This document shows positions 45,430-53,427 of a stretch of DNA of 64,000 nucleotides, piece by piece; the first letter of the stretch is position 1, and the number at the start of each line of letters is the position of its first letter. Below the pieces are notes generated by a model, which made no database searches, was not told the DNA's origin, and saw only the letters and a list, made by a program, of their open reading frames with translations. The DNA is taken from assembly GCF_002968635.1 (NCBI RefSeq), contig NZ_PVBN01000003.1, forward strand, positions 496,001 through 560,000. The letters are read 5' to 3'. This DNA is from Neorhizobium alkalisoli. GTDB taxonomy: Bacteria; Pseudomonadota; Alphaproteobacteria; Rhizobiales; Rhizobiaceae. The position numbers and the translations under genes were made by a program.

Positions 45430-45462
45430 CGATTGAAAAATCGACTGTTCCTGAAAAGGAAC
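45430..45462 (+). promoter_or_regulatory. Two tandem GAAA-loop hairpins between subtilase and ECF sigma genes
   Basis: CGATT-GAAA-AATCG (45430-45443) and GTTCCT-GAAA-AGGAAC (45447-45462) are consecutive perfect hairpins with GNRA-type loops in the sigma-gene direction. They may be leader RNA structures or paired operator sites for the divergent promoters. Confidence 0.4.
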
Positions 45463-45509
45463 TGCGAGAATGTTACCCTGAGTAGACGTTTTGCTCGACA
45501 GAATATTCC

Positions 45510-46073
45510 ATGTCGTGGCAGACAGGCGGTATGACGAACGAAGCCTCCACTGTGCCCCAAAGGTTGGTGGCCTTCCTGCCCAACCTCCGACGATTTGCGA
45601 TCTCGCTCTGCCATTCGCGAGAACTCGCCGACGATCTGGTGCAAGCTGCCTGCGAGCGGGCTATTCTCGCCGCCGACAGCTTCGTGCCCGACACGAGGTT
45701 CGATGCGTGGATGTTCCGTATTCTTCGCAATCTTTGGATCGACCATTTGCGCCGCGTCCGAACTGCCGGCCCGCAGGAGGACCTGGACGCGGCACGCGAT
45801 GTTGCCATCCCCTCGGGGGAGACCGCCTCGCATGCCCGCATGGAGCTTCTTGAAGTGTCGGTGGCGCTACAAAGCCTTCCCCACGAGCAGCGTGAAGTGC
45901 TGGTGCTGGTTTGCGTTGAAGAGCTGAGCTACCGCGATACCGCGGAGGTACTGTCCATCCCGATCGGCACTGTCATGAGCAGGCTTGCGCGTGCGCGCAA
46001 GAATCTTTCCGAGCTGACAGGAATAAGCATGGGGCAGAAACGTTCGTCGGATACGAAAGGCGGCGTTGCATGA
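45510..46073 (+). CDS. ECF sigma factor
   Basis: 187 residues. Region 2 reads CHSRELADDLVQAACERAIL and FDAWMFRILRNLWIDHLRR; region 4 reads LPHEQREVLVLVCVEELSYR and IGTVMSRLARARKNL. This is the low-molecular-weight ECF type found with transmembrane anti-sigmas. Start may be ATG 45510 or ATG 45531 (MTNEAST), neither with a clear ribosome site. The stop overlaps the anti-sigma start by 4 bases. It diverges from the subtilase gene and probably transcribes it and itself. Confidence 0.9.
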   Translation: MSWQTGGMTNEASTVPQRLVAFLPNLRRFAISLCHSRELADDLVQAACERAILAADSFVPDTRFDAWMFRILRNLWIDHLRRVRTAGPQEDLDAARDVAIPSGETASHARMELLEVSVALQSLPHEQREVLVLVCVEELSYRDTAEVLSIPIGTVMSRLARARKNLSELTGISMGQKRSSDTKGGVA

Positions 46074-46840
46074 GCAGGGAATATTTTGACGACGAGACGC
46101 TGATGGCCTTCGCCGACGGCGAACTCGACGCGGCAACGAGTAGCCGCATCGAGAAGGCATTGGAGGAAGACGAGACGCTGGCGGAACGGGTGGCCGGCTT
46201 TTCCAATAGCCGTATGGCTGTTGCATCGGCAATGAAGCCGCTGATCGGAGAACCTGTGCCGGCGGCGTTGATGGCCTCTGTTCGCCGCATGGCGGAAGAG
46301 GCGGAGCGAGGCGCCAAGGTCACCCACAAGTCCGGGCACCCGCATGACAACGTCGTTCCGTTACGCTCTCGCCAACTTCGTCCCACGCGGGCTCCGCATC
46401 CTCCTTGGCTGATGCCGGCTGCAGCTTCTATTCTCGCCGCTGTCGCCGGTATTGGCGGTTTTCTGCTCGGGCGCGGCCTCACCCCTGACCCGGCATTCGA
46501 TGCGACGATTGCCGCCGCCCTTGACCGACAACCCTCGGGCCGTGACGTTCCGCTCGGGTCCTCGGCCGAGACGCTTCATATCGTTTCCAGCTTTCAGGAT
46601 GGCAAAGGCGGATTATGCCGCGAGTACGAACTGAGACGGCGGCAGGAAAATACGGTAACCGTTGCCTGCCGACAGGGGGAGACCTGGGTGCCGCGGCTCG
46701 CCTTGACGGTTCCGCGCACTGAGGATTACGTTCCCGCTTCCGCACAGGAAACCATTGATGCTTACCTTGCCTCGATACAGGCCGGCGCGCCCCTTTCCGC
46801 CGAGCAGGAACAAAGGTTACTTCCAAAACGGGATGACTGA
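46070..46840 (+). CDS. Transmembrane anti-sigma factor
   Basis: 256 residues. The cytoplasmic N-terminus (FDDETLMAFADGELDAATSS and RIEKALEEDETLAERV) is the ChrR/RskA-like sigma-binding part, here without the zinc-binding His-Cys-Cys motif. One membrane helix follows (LMPAAASILAAVAGIGGFLL, about 105-125), then a periplasmic domain of about 130 residues. Translationally coupled to the sigma gene (ATGA). It should sequester the sigma factor at the membrane until a signal, possibly cleavage by the adjacent subtilase, releases it. Confidence 0.85.
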   Translation: MSREYFDDETLMAFADGELDAATSSRIEKALEEDETLAERVAGFSNSRMAVASAMKPLIGEPVPAALMASVRRMAEEAERGAKVTHKSGHPHDNVVPLRSRQLRPTRAPHPPWLMPAAASILAAVAGIGGFLLGRGLTPDPAFDATIAAALDRQPSGRDVPLGSSAETLHIVSSFQDGKGGLCREYELRRRQENTVTVACRQGETWVPRLALTVPRTEDYVPASAQETIDAYLASIQAGAPLSAEQEQRLLPKRDD

Positions 46841-46911
46841 TTTTTTCAAGGTGCGGGAATAAGCGTGGACCGGCACCGTTCTTCCTGCAACGTTTTGCGA
46901 GGAGAATAATC

Positions 46912-47628
46912 ATGGCGCTTTCCTTCCTGAGCAAGTCGCAACCGCGAATGACCTTTCTCTGCCGCAAGGAGGATGAGGCAGTAATCCCGGCTCCGGTGCG
47001 CGCCAAGACAGCGCTGCCTGATTGGTTCCGCAAGCTGCCGCCAGTGACCGAAACCCGCGTATCGCCTGGCGATAATGGCCTGACAGTCAAGCGCTGCATG
47101 CCGTTTCTCGATGCCATGGCGACTGGCTGGGTGATCGGTCTTGCCGCCACGGTCCGTATGGAAATCCTGGACAACGGAAAGACCGTCAACTGCGGCTGGG
47201 ACTTCGACCGCACCATGGTCAGCAATCACGCCAACCACCAGGTCGCCGGAAATCCGCGCGATCCCATGCCACCGTGCAAGTTCCACAACTACTGGACCAT
47301 CGTTACGCCGCCGGGTTGGAGCTGCCTGTTCGTGCCGCCGCTGAACCGCCGAAACGGCGTTTTCGAGGTCGTCGCCGGCGTCGTGGATACGGATACCTAT
47401 CGATCCGAGATCCACTTCCCGTTTTTTGCAACCGGCGAAGACGGACTGCATGTGCTGGAACGCGGCACACCAATCGTCCAAGTCATTCCCTTCCGTCGCG
47501 ACACGACGGACCTGGCCGCAGATATCCGGTCCGAAAGCGGAGACGAAGCGGTCGTCCGCAAGACGATCCTGCGACAGACTACCGCTTCGGACGGATGGTA
47601 TCGGAAATTTGCCCGCGCCCAGCGCTGA
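46912..47628 (+). CDS. DUF6065-like protein
   Basis: 238 residues. Segments WVIGLAATVRMEIL, QVAGNPRDPMPPCKFHNYWT, PPGWSCLFVPPLNRRN and VIPFRRDTT match my memory of a conserved family of unknown function (DUF6065) that occurs in proteobacteria and phages. No signal peptide. GGAG is followed by ATG 46912 after 11 bases. It lies 71 bases after the anti-sigma gene on the same strand. Family assignment is from memory and moderately sure; function unknown. Confidence 0.6.
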   Translation: MALSFLSKSQPRMTFLCRKEDEAVIPAPVRAKTALPDWFRKLPPVTETRVSPGDNGLTVKRCMPFLDAMATGWVIGLAATVRMEILDNGKTVNCGWDFDRTMVSNHANHQVAGNPRDPMPPCKFHNYWTIVTPPGWSCLFVPPLNRRNGVFEVVAGVVDTDTYRSEIHFPFFATGEDGLHVLERGTPIVQVIPFRRDTTDLAADIRSESGDEAVVRKTILRQTTASDGWYRKFARAQR

Positions 47629-47754
47629 AGCACGTCTGACCCTATCAGCATCTCTTTGCTCCGGACACGCTCCGGACGAAGGCGCGCGCCTTAGCGATTT
47701 ATATAAGCCATTGAATTTATTTTATTATGACGGGAATAACAGACGTTCGCAGAC

Positions 47755-47799
47755 GTTTCTCCTAGGCAGTCACCAAGACTGCGGCAAACTAGGAGAAAC
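47755..47799 (+). promoter_or_regulatory. Leader hairpin with ribosome site inside a perfect 11-bp stem
   Basis: GTTTCTCCTAG (47755-47765) is perfectly complementary to CTAGGAGAAAC (47789-47799). The right arm contains AGGAG, the ribosome site of ATG 47803. Inside the loop a second perfect hairpin forms, GCAGTC-ACCAA-GACTGC (47766-47782). The nested structure would block translation until melted or rearranged. Complementarity is seen; whether the trigger is temperature, a ligand, a protein or an sRNA is unknown. Confidence 0.65.
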
Positions 47800-47802
47800 A
47801 CG

Positions 47803-48168
47803 ATGAAAAAAGTCATTGCCGTACTCAGCACGTTCCTCGCGACAGCCGTTTCGGCGCCTGCCCCGGCCATTGCGGACGATCCCGTGAGCCGCTTCCTCGA
47901 CAGGTCGATGGGGAGCAGCAAGGTTAGCTACAGTCAATCGCGTCGCGACCGTGACGACGATCGCGGATCACGGTCCAACTCGAACTCCAACAGCTCGTCG
48001 AACTCTTCGAACAACTCCAGCTCGAACAGCAACTCGAACTCCTCGAACAATTCGAGTTCGAACAGTTCATCCAATTCGTCGAGCAATTCCAGCTCCAACT
48101 CGTCGTCGAATTCGTCCAGCAACTCAAGTTCGAATTCGTCCTCCAACTCCTCGGACGACGATGATTGA
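47803..48168 (+). CDS. Secreted Ser/Asn-repeat protein
   Basis: 121 residues. A Sec leader (KKVIAVLSTFLATAVSAPAP, cleavage near AIA) is followed by a short charged stretch (SQSRRDRDDDRG) and then about 60 residues made only of Ser and Asn, mostly repeats of SSSN, ending in SSDDDD. The DNA repeat uses many synonymous codons, so the amino-acid pattern rather than recent DNA slippage is maintained. Such tracts are disordered and could be adhesive, a linker or an ice/water-binding surface. I know no family. Its mRNA leader hides the ribosome site. Confidence 0.7.
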   Translation: MKKVIAVLSTFLATAVSAPAPAIADDPVSRFLDRSMGSSKVSYSQSRRDRDDDRGSRSNSNSNSSSNSSNNSSSNSNSNSSNNSSSNSSSNSSSNSSSNSSSNSSSNSSSNSSSNSSDDDD

Positions 48169-48171
48169 GTT

Positions 48172-48223
48172 ATCGGGCAAAACCATGCTTCGCCGTCGAT
48201 ATGGCGGCGAAGCATCGCCCGAT
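48172..48223 (+). terminator. Long stem-loop after the Ser/Asn-repeat gene
   Basis: ATGCTTCGCCG (48185-48195) and CGGCGAAGCAT (48205-48215) form a perfect 11-bp stem with a 9-base loop; ATCGGGC (48172-48178) and GCCCGAT (48217-48223) extend it across a bulge. There is no T run, so it may be a 3-prime stability structure or a factor-assisted terminator. Confidence 0.5.
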
Positions 48224-48464
48224 ATTCCGGCCCTGGACGGAGGTCGTTTTTACTGCCTTGGCGAAAGATCTTTAAAGTGGCTGCGCTACAAGGCTGAACG
48301 GATCTAAGGTAAAGCGGCAAGATTCCGTTTTCTGGCACTGCTCAACGCTGGAAAATACTCGCTGGCGGCCCTTTCGGTCGGACATGACGCGGTCGCGGAA
48401 TCCTAGAGCGTGTTACGCCTGCGTTATACCGCCAGCAAGATCGAATTAACTGGCGCGATAGGTA

Positions 48465-48689
48465 ATGTTTATGCCGATGAAAATTGAAATGACCACGAGA
48501 GAAGCGAAGTTCCTGTTCTTGCCGCTTTCAGCTTTCGCTGTAACAGCAGTTTCTTGGCTTGTGGGAGTTTACAGCCTGTATTGGTTTATCAGTCTCGTCG
48601 TGCTTTGGGTCGGCTTCCGTTTTTTTATCCGCAACTGCGTTGCCATCACCGATCGAAATGAAAATGGGGAAGGACCTGGCCCAGGATGA
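48465..48689 (+). CDS. Small membrane protein of unknown function
   Basis: 74 residues with two predicted membrane helices (FLFLPLSAFAVTAVSWLVGV and SLYWFISLVVLWVGFRFF) and a short charged tail. Stop and start of the next gene overlap (ATGA at 48686-48689), so they are co-translated. Ribosome site is weak (TAGGT). I do not recognise the family. Confidence 0.55.
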   Translation: MFMPMKIEMTTREAKFLFLPLSAFAVTAVSWLVGVYSLYWFISLVVLWVGFRFFIRNCVAITDRNENGEGPGPG

Positions 48690-49081
48690 CTGCAAAGTAC
48701 CAATTTCGCGCGACTTTTTTTGCTGCGCTGTTGTCGGTAGCCCCAGCTATCAGTGCAGCTCTCGCCGGCGCTCAGGCGCGTGATTGGATAATGAATGGGG
48801 CAGAGCTGATCGAGGCGCTGGAAGGCAGATCAGGCGATGGAGTTCCAAAAGGTGAGCGCGACCGCATCCTGTCGGGCGCTCGCGCCAACGCCTACGTCGC
48901 CGGGGCAGCAGACGCGACGAGCGGTACGCGATGGTGCGGGGCCGGGGCAGTCCTGCCCCACGAGCTTGCGGATCGCGTCTATACCTATCTTCGCACCCTT
49001 GCGCCAGAACGTCTGAAAGGGAGCGCATCATCGCTGGTGGTCGAAGGATTGTCCGAGGCCTTTCCGTGTCGCGCCGATTGA
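48686..49081 (+). CDS. Exported Rap1a/Tai-like small protein
   Basis: 131 residues with a leader (FFAALLSVAPAISAALAGAQ). The mature part has NGAELIEALEG, ANAYVAGAADATSG, WCGAGAVLPHELADRVYTYL and a final FPCR, with two Cys, which resembles the Rap1a/Tai fold of type VI secretion immunity proteins and related periplasmic proteins. No secretion system or effector gene is in the window, so an immunity role is not supported by context. Translationally coupled to the small membrane protein. Confidence 0.55.
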   Translation: MTAKYQFRATFFAALLSVAPAISAALAGAQARDWIMNGAELIEALEGRSGDGVPKGERDRILSGARANAYVAGAADATSGTRWCGAGAVLPHELADRVYTYLRTLAPERLKGSASSLVVEGLSEAFPCRAD

Positions 49082-49550
49082 TATCCATGCATAGAGCGAG
49101 GGCCCTAGATGGAGATTATGACTCGCGCAGCCCTTTTTCAGCCCCTGGAATTCACCCGGAACTCGTAGAGCAACTCCGCCAGTTCGTGGGCAAATGAGCG
49201 CCCGAGCCGATCGCAGACTGCCTAGCAGCGCCATCGCGGTAGCAGCCCTTCACTTTGAGGGAAGCACTTCCCGCGGGACGCGAGTGCCACACCATGGCTG
49301 ACCGCAGTGGTGAAAGCTCTCCAGGCCCCTATCCCATGCATGCGTGCAAGGGCCCCCGAAGCAAACGAGCCCGAAGACTGCGGGTGAAACTGCGCCCGTT
49401 CACCTGGCCTGGATAAGTTTTGAGCATAGCCGCACTCCATCGATGTAGGTTCTACTACGAGACGCTGGTGGCTCGACTTCAAGCCTTGTCAGTGGCAGCC
49501 ATGATGTTTTTTGGCGCCTAACATCCGGGTGTGCCCCCTCTTGTCGCAGC
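49082..49550. other. Intergenic region, nothing recognised
   Basis: About 470 bases between convergent genes with short reading frames only and no clear ribosome site. No RNA gene or repeat seen. Confidence 0.4.
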
Positions 49551-49922
49551 TTACGTCACCACGGGTTCACGCACATCGTCCAGAAGGAAATGCACGACGA
49601 CGTTCTTTTTGATGGGCTGCTTTACCGGGTCGTCAGCCCCACCTTGTGTTCCGCCGTCTGCCGGGTGCCACTGGTGATAGAGCGGATTGTTGACAATCAT
49701 GGTGATGGCCTTGCCGGCAAACCTGCCTCCAAGCCGGAACCGTGCGTCTGCAAGCGGCCATATACGCTCATAGTCCTGTTGCAATAACCGAACTTTCAGC
49801 GCTTGTCGTCGGGTTGCCGTATTGGTTGAGCCGTCTGCCCCCGGCGTATGGGGAATTTCCAGCGTCACTTCCTCTGCACCATCCAGAATGAAGTTGAACT
49901 CGTCGGGCCACATCCGCTTCAT
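49551..49922 (-). CDS. Hypothetical protein
   Basis: 123 residues, soluble, beta-rich by eye (FNFILDGAEEVTLEIPHTPG, KVRLLQQDYERIWPLADARF, FAGKAITMIVNNPLY). The start MKRMWPDEF at 49922 has the strong ribosome site GGAGGAG 7 bases upstream, which supports a real gene. Family not recognised and no operon partner. Confidence 0.55.
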   Translation of the reverse strand: MKRMWPDEFNFILDGAEEVTLEIPHTPGADGSTNTATRRQALKVRLLQQDYERIWPLADARFRLGGRFAGKAITMIVNNPLYHQWHPADGGTQGGADDPVKQPIKKNVVVHFLLDDVREPVVT

Positions 49923-50386
49923 GAAACGCTCCTCCAAGCTGGTCCATCAGACACACCCACTGTAGCTCGTTCGAGGCTGGACGCAACGCAAATGCTGTCG
50001 CCGACCGAAAGCTATCCCAGCAACACGATCTTTCCGCAAAGCGACCCTTCAGCGGGATCTGCAGGCGGTGACCCGCGCCAGGTGGATATGTGCCACTTCC
50101 CATTTAATTTCGAGAATTCCGATTAAACGATATCAGGTCGGAGAGCGGGAAAGGTCGGGGTCAAGCCGCAAGGGCAAGTTTGGCCCGTTTGAGCCGACCA
50201 TCAATAACCGCTGCTCTAACCTGAAGGACCCGGTGAGCGCCGAACGGCGTCCAGCGCATCTGACCCTTCTTGCTCATGCGGGCATTTACGAGGCTGTCAG
50301 TAAGCACTTGCGACGGTCCGATAGCTGGCTGACGCAACAATGAACGGCAGCACTCTCGAAGCCTGGTTTTGAAGCGAGAAAGGGCC
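49923..50386. other. Intergenic region, nothing recognised
   Basis: About 460 bases. Open frames exist on the plus strand but lack ribosome sites and recognisable sequence. Confidence 0.35.
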
Positions 50387-50620
50387 TTATGTGATACGGC
50401 GGATGATGTCGATGACTACCCTAGTTTCCGTTCTGGAGGCTGTCGCGAGCAGGTGGTTTTCCGCCAACTCAACGATTGCGGACGCCACCTCTTGTTCACC
50501 CCAGCCGGCTGCCACTGCGCGATCGACAATGCTTTGAAACACTTCCCGAAGGCTTTCCTGACAGTGGGGGTAACGGTCGGGATGATCAGCGGAGACAACG
50601 GGTCGAGAAATGGTGCTCAT
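50387..50620 (-). CDS. Small hypothetical rhizobial-type protein
   Basis: 77 residues starting MSTISRPVVSADHPDRYPHC, then a helical part (LREVFQSIVDRAVAAGWGEQ and VASAIVELAENHLLATASRT). The amphipathic helices and absence of a leader suggest a small cytoplasmic protein. Upstream codons are open to 50731 but the first 37 look non-coding. Start has no clear ribosome site. Function unknown. Confidence 0.5.
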   Translation of the reverse strand: MSTISRPVVSADHPDRYPHCQESLREVFQSIVDRAVAAGWGEQEVASAIVELAENHLLATASRTETRVVIDIIRRIT

Positions 50621-50754
50621 CGGCCCAGGATGGCGTGGAACGAGCGATTCGGGAATCCGCTCCCTGTTACGTCTTTCGAGGTAGGAATGCCGTGACTCGG
50701 GACTCGCAGCGACACATCCCGCGACCTCCACTTTTCGAGAAGTAGCATAGGAAA

Positions 50755-50976
50755 TTAATTCTGGGAGAGACGCACCGCTGCCAGGAATGTTTCGCGGGCA
50801 ACGTCGGGGGAAACTCGTCCATCCATGGCGGCCGTAAGGGCGCTTTCAGCCGCAGAACGTTGATCTTTGGTGAGATTTCTTTGATGAACTCGCAAAAACG
50901 ATTGTGCCTGATGCGGTGTAAAAATTAGATGATCGCCGACAACCGCCGGCTCGTCCCAAACATGACCTGCCATCAC
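50755..50976 (-). CDS. DUF982-like small protein
   Basis: 73 residues. WDEPAVVGDHLIFTPHQAQS and ALTAAMDGRVSPDVARETFL follow the pattern of the rhizobial DUF982 family (WxxPV...I.T..QA..FL... AL.G.VSPE.AR.AF). AAAGG lies 6 bases before ATG 50976. These proteins are abundant in Rhizobiales replicons; their role is unknown. Confidence 0.6.
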   Translation of the reverse strand: MMAGHVWDEPAVVGDHLIFTPHQAQSFLRVHQRNLTKDQRSAAESALTAAMDGRVSPDVARETFLAAVRLSQN

Positions 50977-51577
50977 GCGCCTTTCCGTTAAGAACTAAAA
51001 AAGCTAATGTGAAAACGCGAAGTTGCAAGTACCTCATTCGGCTGTGGCATAGCTGAAGCGGGGCACCCCATCATTCGTCTTGGAACAGTGCTAGCCGCCA
51101 TTGACTTCCATGCCGAGTTTTCGAGCAGCATCGACAAACGCCGCCCGTCCTTCACTTGCTGGCCTAGCACGCCGAAGGACGTCAACAAAGTGCATTTCTC
51201 GCAGTGATCGCGGTCGGGCTATCTGTGTCAGACCATGGTTCAAGTACCATCAAAGCGTCTGCCGTTGTCGCGACGGTTATTGAGGTGCCGTCCAGTTCAG
51301 GAAATGGCTGCGGAACATTGTGAGCGTTTGGGTTGCCACTCTTGATGACGTTGGTGAGAGAGTTGACCGTTATGCCGCGCATTGCAAAATCCGGATCAGT
51401 CCAGGGAAGCTGGTCGAGCCCGCGCGAAGCGTTGAAATGCAAGTTGTCGCGCGCATGCCAGGCACGGTGGAAGCCTTGATCCTTGCCGACAGCCAATGGT
51501 CCCAATAATAGCGGTGGCACGAACTGCCCTCGCGAGCTGACGTCCCGAATGAATTCGCCACGCCAGCGCTCCTGACA
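50977..51577 (-). other. Region with a possible broken small gene
   Basis: About 600 bases. On the minus strand, 51091-51195 encodes MHFVDVLRRARPASEGRAAF then VDAARKLGMEVNGG, which resembles the C-terminus of DUF982-type small proteins. An adjacent frame (51182-51520, with ALMVLEPWSDTDSPT near its end) overlaps it out of phase. Together they may be one frameshifted gene. No other gene is recognisable. Confidence 0.3.
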
Positions 51578-52252
51578 TTAATCAGCTATCTCGCATCCCA
51601 GTTTCGCAAGCGTCGCATCGACCCACCCGCGGTCGTTCTTTCCGGCGTGGATGTCTTCCATCTGCTTGGTTTCCGACTGATGCTTCTTGCTGGCTGCGGC
51701 GAATACACTCTCGGCGTCGCCGATCGCCACTGAAACCAACCCGTCCGCGTCGCCGCAGATCAGATCACCAGGGTTGATGACCATGCCGTTGATGGCGATA
51801 GGTACGTTCACTTCGCCCGGACCGTCTTTATACGGTCCTCGATGCGTTACACCACATGCGAAAACTGGGAACGAACCGGCATTGATTTCGGCGCTATCAC
51901 GTATCGCACCGTAGATAACAATTCCGCCCAGTCCGCGTTGTTTGGCGTGGGCGACCATCAACTCGCCAATCAGAGAATTTGTCAGGTCACCGCCAGCATC
52001 GACAACGACGATATCGCCAGGTTCGGCGATGTCGAGCGCCTTGTGGACCATCAGGTTGTCACCGGGGCGCGTTTTAACAGTGATCGCTGCGCCGGTCATA
52101 GTGCCACCCGTGTAATAGGGCCGTAAGGCGGTCCCCCCTGCGACGGTGCGGGCCATGACATCGCTGACGTTGGCAACCGGAAGTTTTCTAAAGGCCTCGG
52201 CCCACCGATCCTCGACTTTTCTCTCCCGCTTCAAAACCCGAAATCCGACCAC
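51578..52252 (-). CDS. RraA-like protein (HMG/CHA aldolase or demethylmenaquinone methyltransferase-like family)
   Basis: 224 residues. The RraA fold is marked by LPVANVSDVMAR, ITVKTRPGDNLMVHKALDIA, GDIVVVDAGGDL, GGIVIYGAIRDSAEI and VNPGDLICGDADGLV-type sequence near the C-terminus (INPGDLICGDADG). The GDNLM/D..R residues bind the metal and oxaloacetate-like ligand in HMG/CHA aldolases, so a divalent-metal retro-aldolase or 2-oxoacid decarboxylase is likely. GTG start with AAGGAAG 8 bases upstream. It follows the dehydrogenase gene on the same strand and is part of the IclR-controlled hydroxy-acid cluster. Confidence 0.85.
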   Translation of the reverse strand: MVGFRVLKRERKVEDRWAEAFRKLPVANVSDVMARTVAGGTALRPYYTGGTMTGAAITVKTRPGDNLMVHKALDIAEPGDIVVVDAGGDLTNSLIGELMVAHAKQRGLGGIVIYGAIRDSAEINAGSFPVFACGVTHRGPYKDGPGEVNVPIAINGMVINPGDLICGDADGLVSVAIGDAESVFAAASKKHQSETKQMEDIHAGKNDRGWVDATLAKLGCEIAD

Positions 52253-52279
52253 GTGTTTTCTTCCTTTCGTTCGGCTGTT

Positions 52280-53293
52280 TTAGTTCTGGACAAGGTCCTG
52301 GTTGGCGAGCGCGCGCTGTTCGTAACCCTTCCCGCCCAAGACACCGAGGATGTGATTGACGCTCTGAACCGCCATGTTTCGCAGCGCAGAACGACTAGCT
52401 CCCCCGACGTGAGGGCTTGCAATCAGGTTGGGCAGCGTCCAAAGCGGGCTATCCTTGGCAGGCGGTTCGTCCTCGAAGCTATCCAGGGCGGCCCCTGCAA
52501 TGACATGTTCCCGGAGAGCAACGATAAGTGCCGCTTCATCTACAACCGCCCCTCGCGCAGTATTCACCAGGAAAGCGGTCGGCTTCATGAGCCTCAGCCG
52601 CGTCTCGTTGATGAGATGGCGTGTCTGCGGCATCAGCGGGCAATGCAGGCTGACCACATCCGCTGCGCGAACGACGTCGTCCAAATCACGGCTCACCGGG
52701 ATATCGGCTACCCCCGACGCAATCGGGTCATAGGCGATCACTTTCATCCCCAGCCCTTTCGCCAGGGCTGAGGCGCGCTGTCCGATCTCACCGAAACCGA
52801 TCACTGCGAAGACGGCTCCAGCGAGATCACGTCCGACATATTTCGTTTTGGGCCATTCGCCGCTCTTGACCGCAGCGTTTAAGACCGTGACGTCCTTCAT
52901 GAGAGCCACGGTATGGGCAATCGCCAACTCTGCGACGGATTGCGCGTTGGCGGCAAGGGCACGCAGCACAGGCACCCTTCGGGCGGTTGCGGCCAAGAGG
53001 TCGATGTTGTCGACGCCGCTGCCATGCTTGGCGATGACCTTGAGAGCCGTGGATGCGTTGACGACGGAGGCGTTGATCTGCCCCTGTCGAACGAGAATCG
53101 CCTCAACGGTGTTTTCGCGAGCAAGTTTTGCCAAGTCCTCAGACGTGGCGTAGGCGGGTGCATAGATAGCTTCGACATCTGCTTCGGCGAGAATGTCACG
53201 AGCCTCCTGAACCAGTTCCGCGCCGGTGATCATCACCTTGAGGCGGCCGCTTGAACGAGCGGGTGCAGTACCGTTGGTGTCGATTTCGTTCAC
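52280..53293 (-). CDS. D-2-hydroxyacid dehydrogenase (phosphoglycerate-dehydrogenase-like)
   Basis: 337 residues. NAD-binding motif VIGFGEIGQRASALAKGLGM; catalytic residues follow as NTARGAVVDE (Arg), DSFEDEPP (Glu) and SPHVGGAS (His). The substrate segment AKHGSGVDNID is typical. GTG 53293 is chosen because GGAGG lies 9 bases upstream. Longer readings would overlap the operator. It should interconvert a 2-oxoacid and a D-2-hydroxyacid. It diverges from the IclR regulator and precedes the RraA-like gene. Confidence 0.88.
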   Translation of the reverse strand: MNEIDTNGTAPARSSGRLKVMITGAELVQEARDILAEADVEAIYAPAYATSEDLAKLARENTVEAILVRQGQINASVVNASTALKVIAKHGSGVDNIDLLAATARRVPVLRALAANAQSVAELAIAHTVALMKDVTVLNAAVKSGEWPKTKYVGRDLAGAVFAVIGFGEIGQRASALAKGLGMKVIAYDPIASGVADIPVSRDLDDVVRAADVVSLHCPLMPQTRHLINETRLRLMKPTAFLVNTARGAVVDEAALIVALREHVIAGAALDSFEDEPPAKDSPLWTLPNLIASPHVGGASRSALRNMAVQSVNHILGVLGGKGYEQRALANQDLVQN

Positions 53294-53383
53294 GAATTCA
53301 TCCTCCGAAAAACACGCTGAACAGGCAGAACCGAGCGCCTGTTGACGAAATCCATTTATCGCGTATTGTACCAAATGAAAAGG

Positions 53384-53402
53384 TGTTGTACCTAGTACAA
53401 CA
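53384..53402. promoter_or_regulatory. Palindromic operator between dehydrogenase and IclR genes
   Basis: TGTTGTAC-CTA-GTACAACA is a perfect 8-bp inverted repeat at 53384-53402, 26 bases before the IclR start. A half-site TTGTACC lies at 53366-53372. It is well placed to control both divergent promoters; the IclR protein is the obvious binder. Confidence 0.65.
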
Positions 53403-53427
53403 TACTTCATCTTTTTGGGAGGACTTC

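Noticed and set aside
48185..48307. 40-codon frame MLRRRYGGEASPDIPALDGG after the Ser/Asn-repeat gene.
   Set aside because: Its start lies in the left arm of the stem-loop, there is no ribosome site and no family resemblance.
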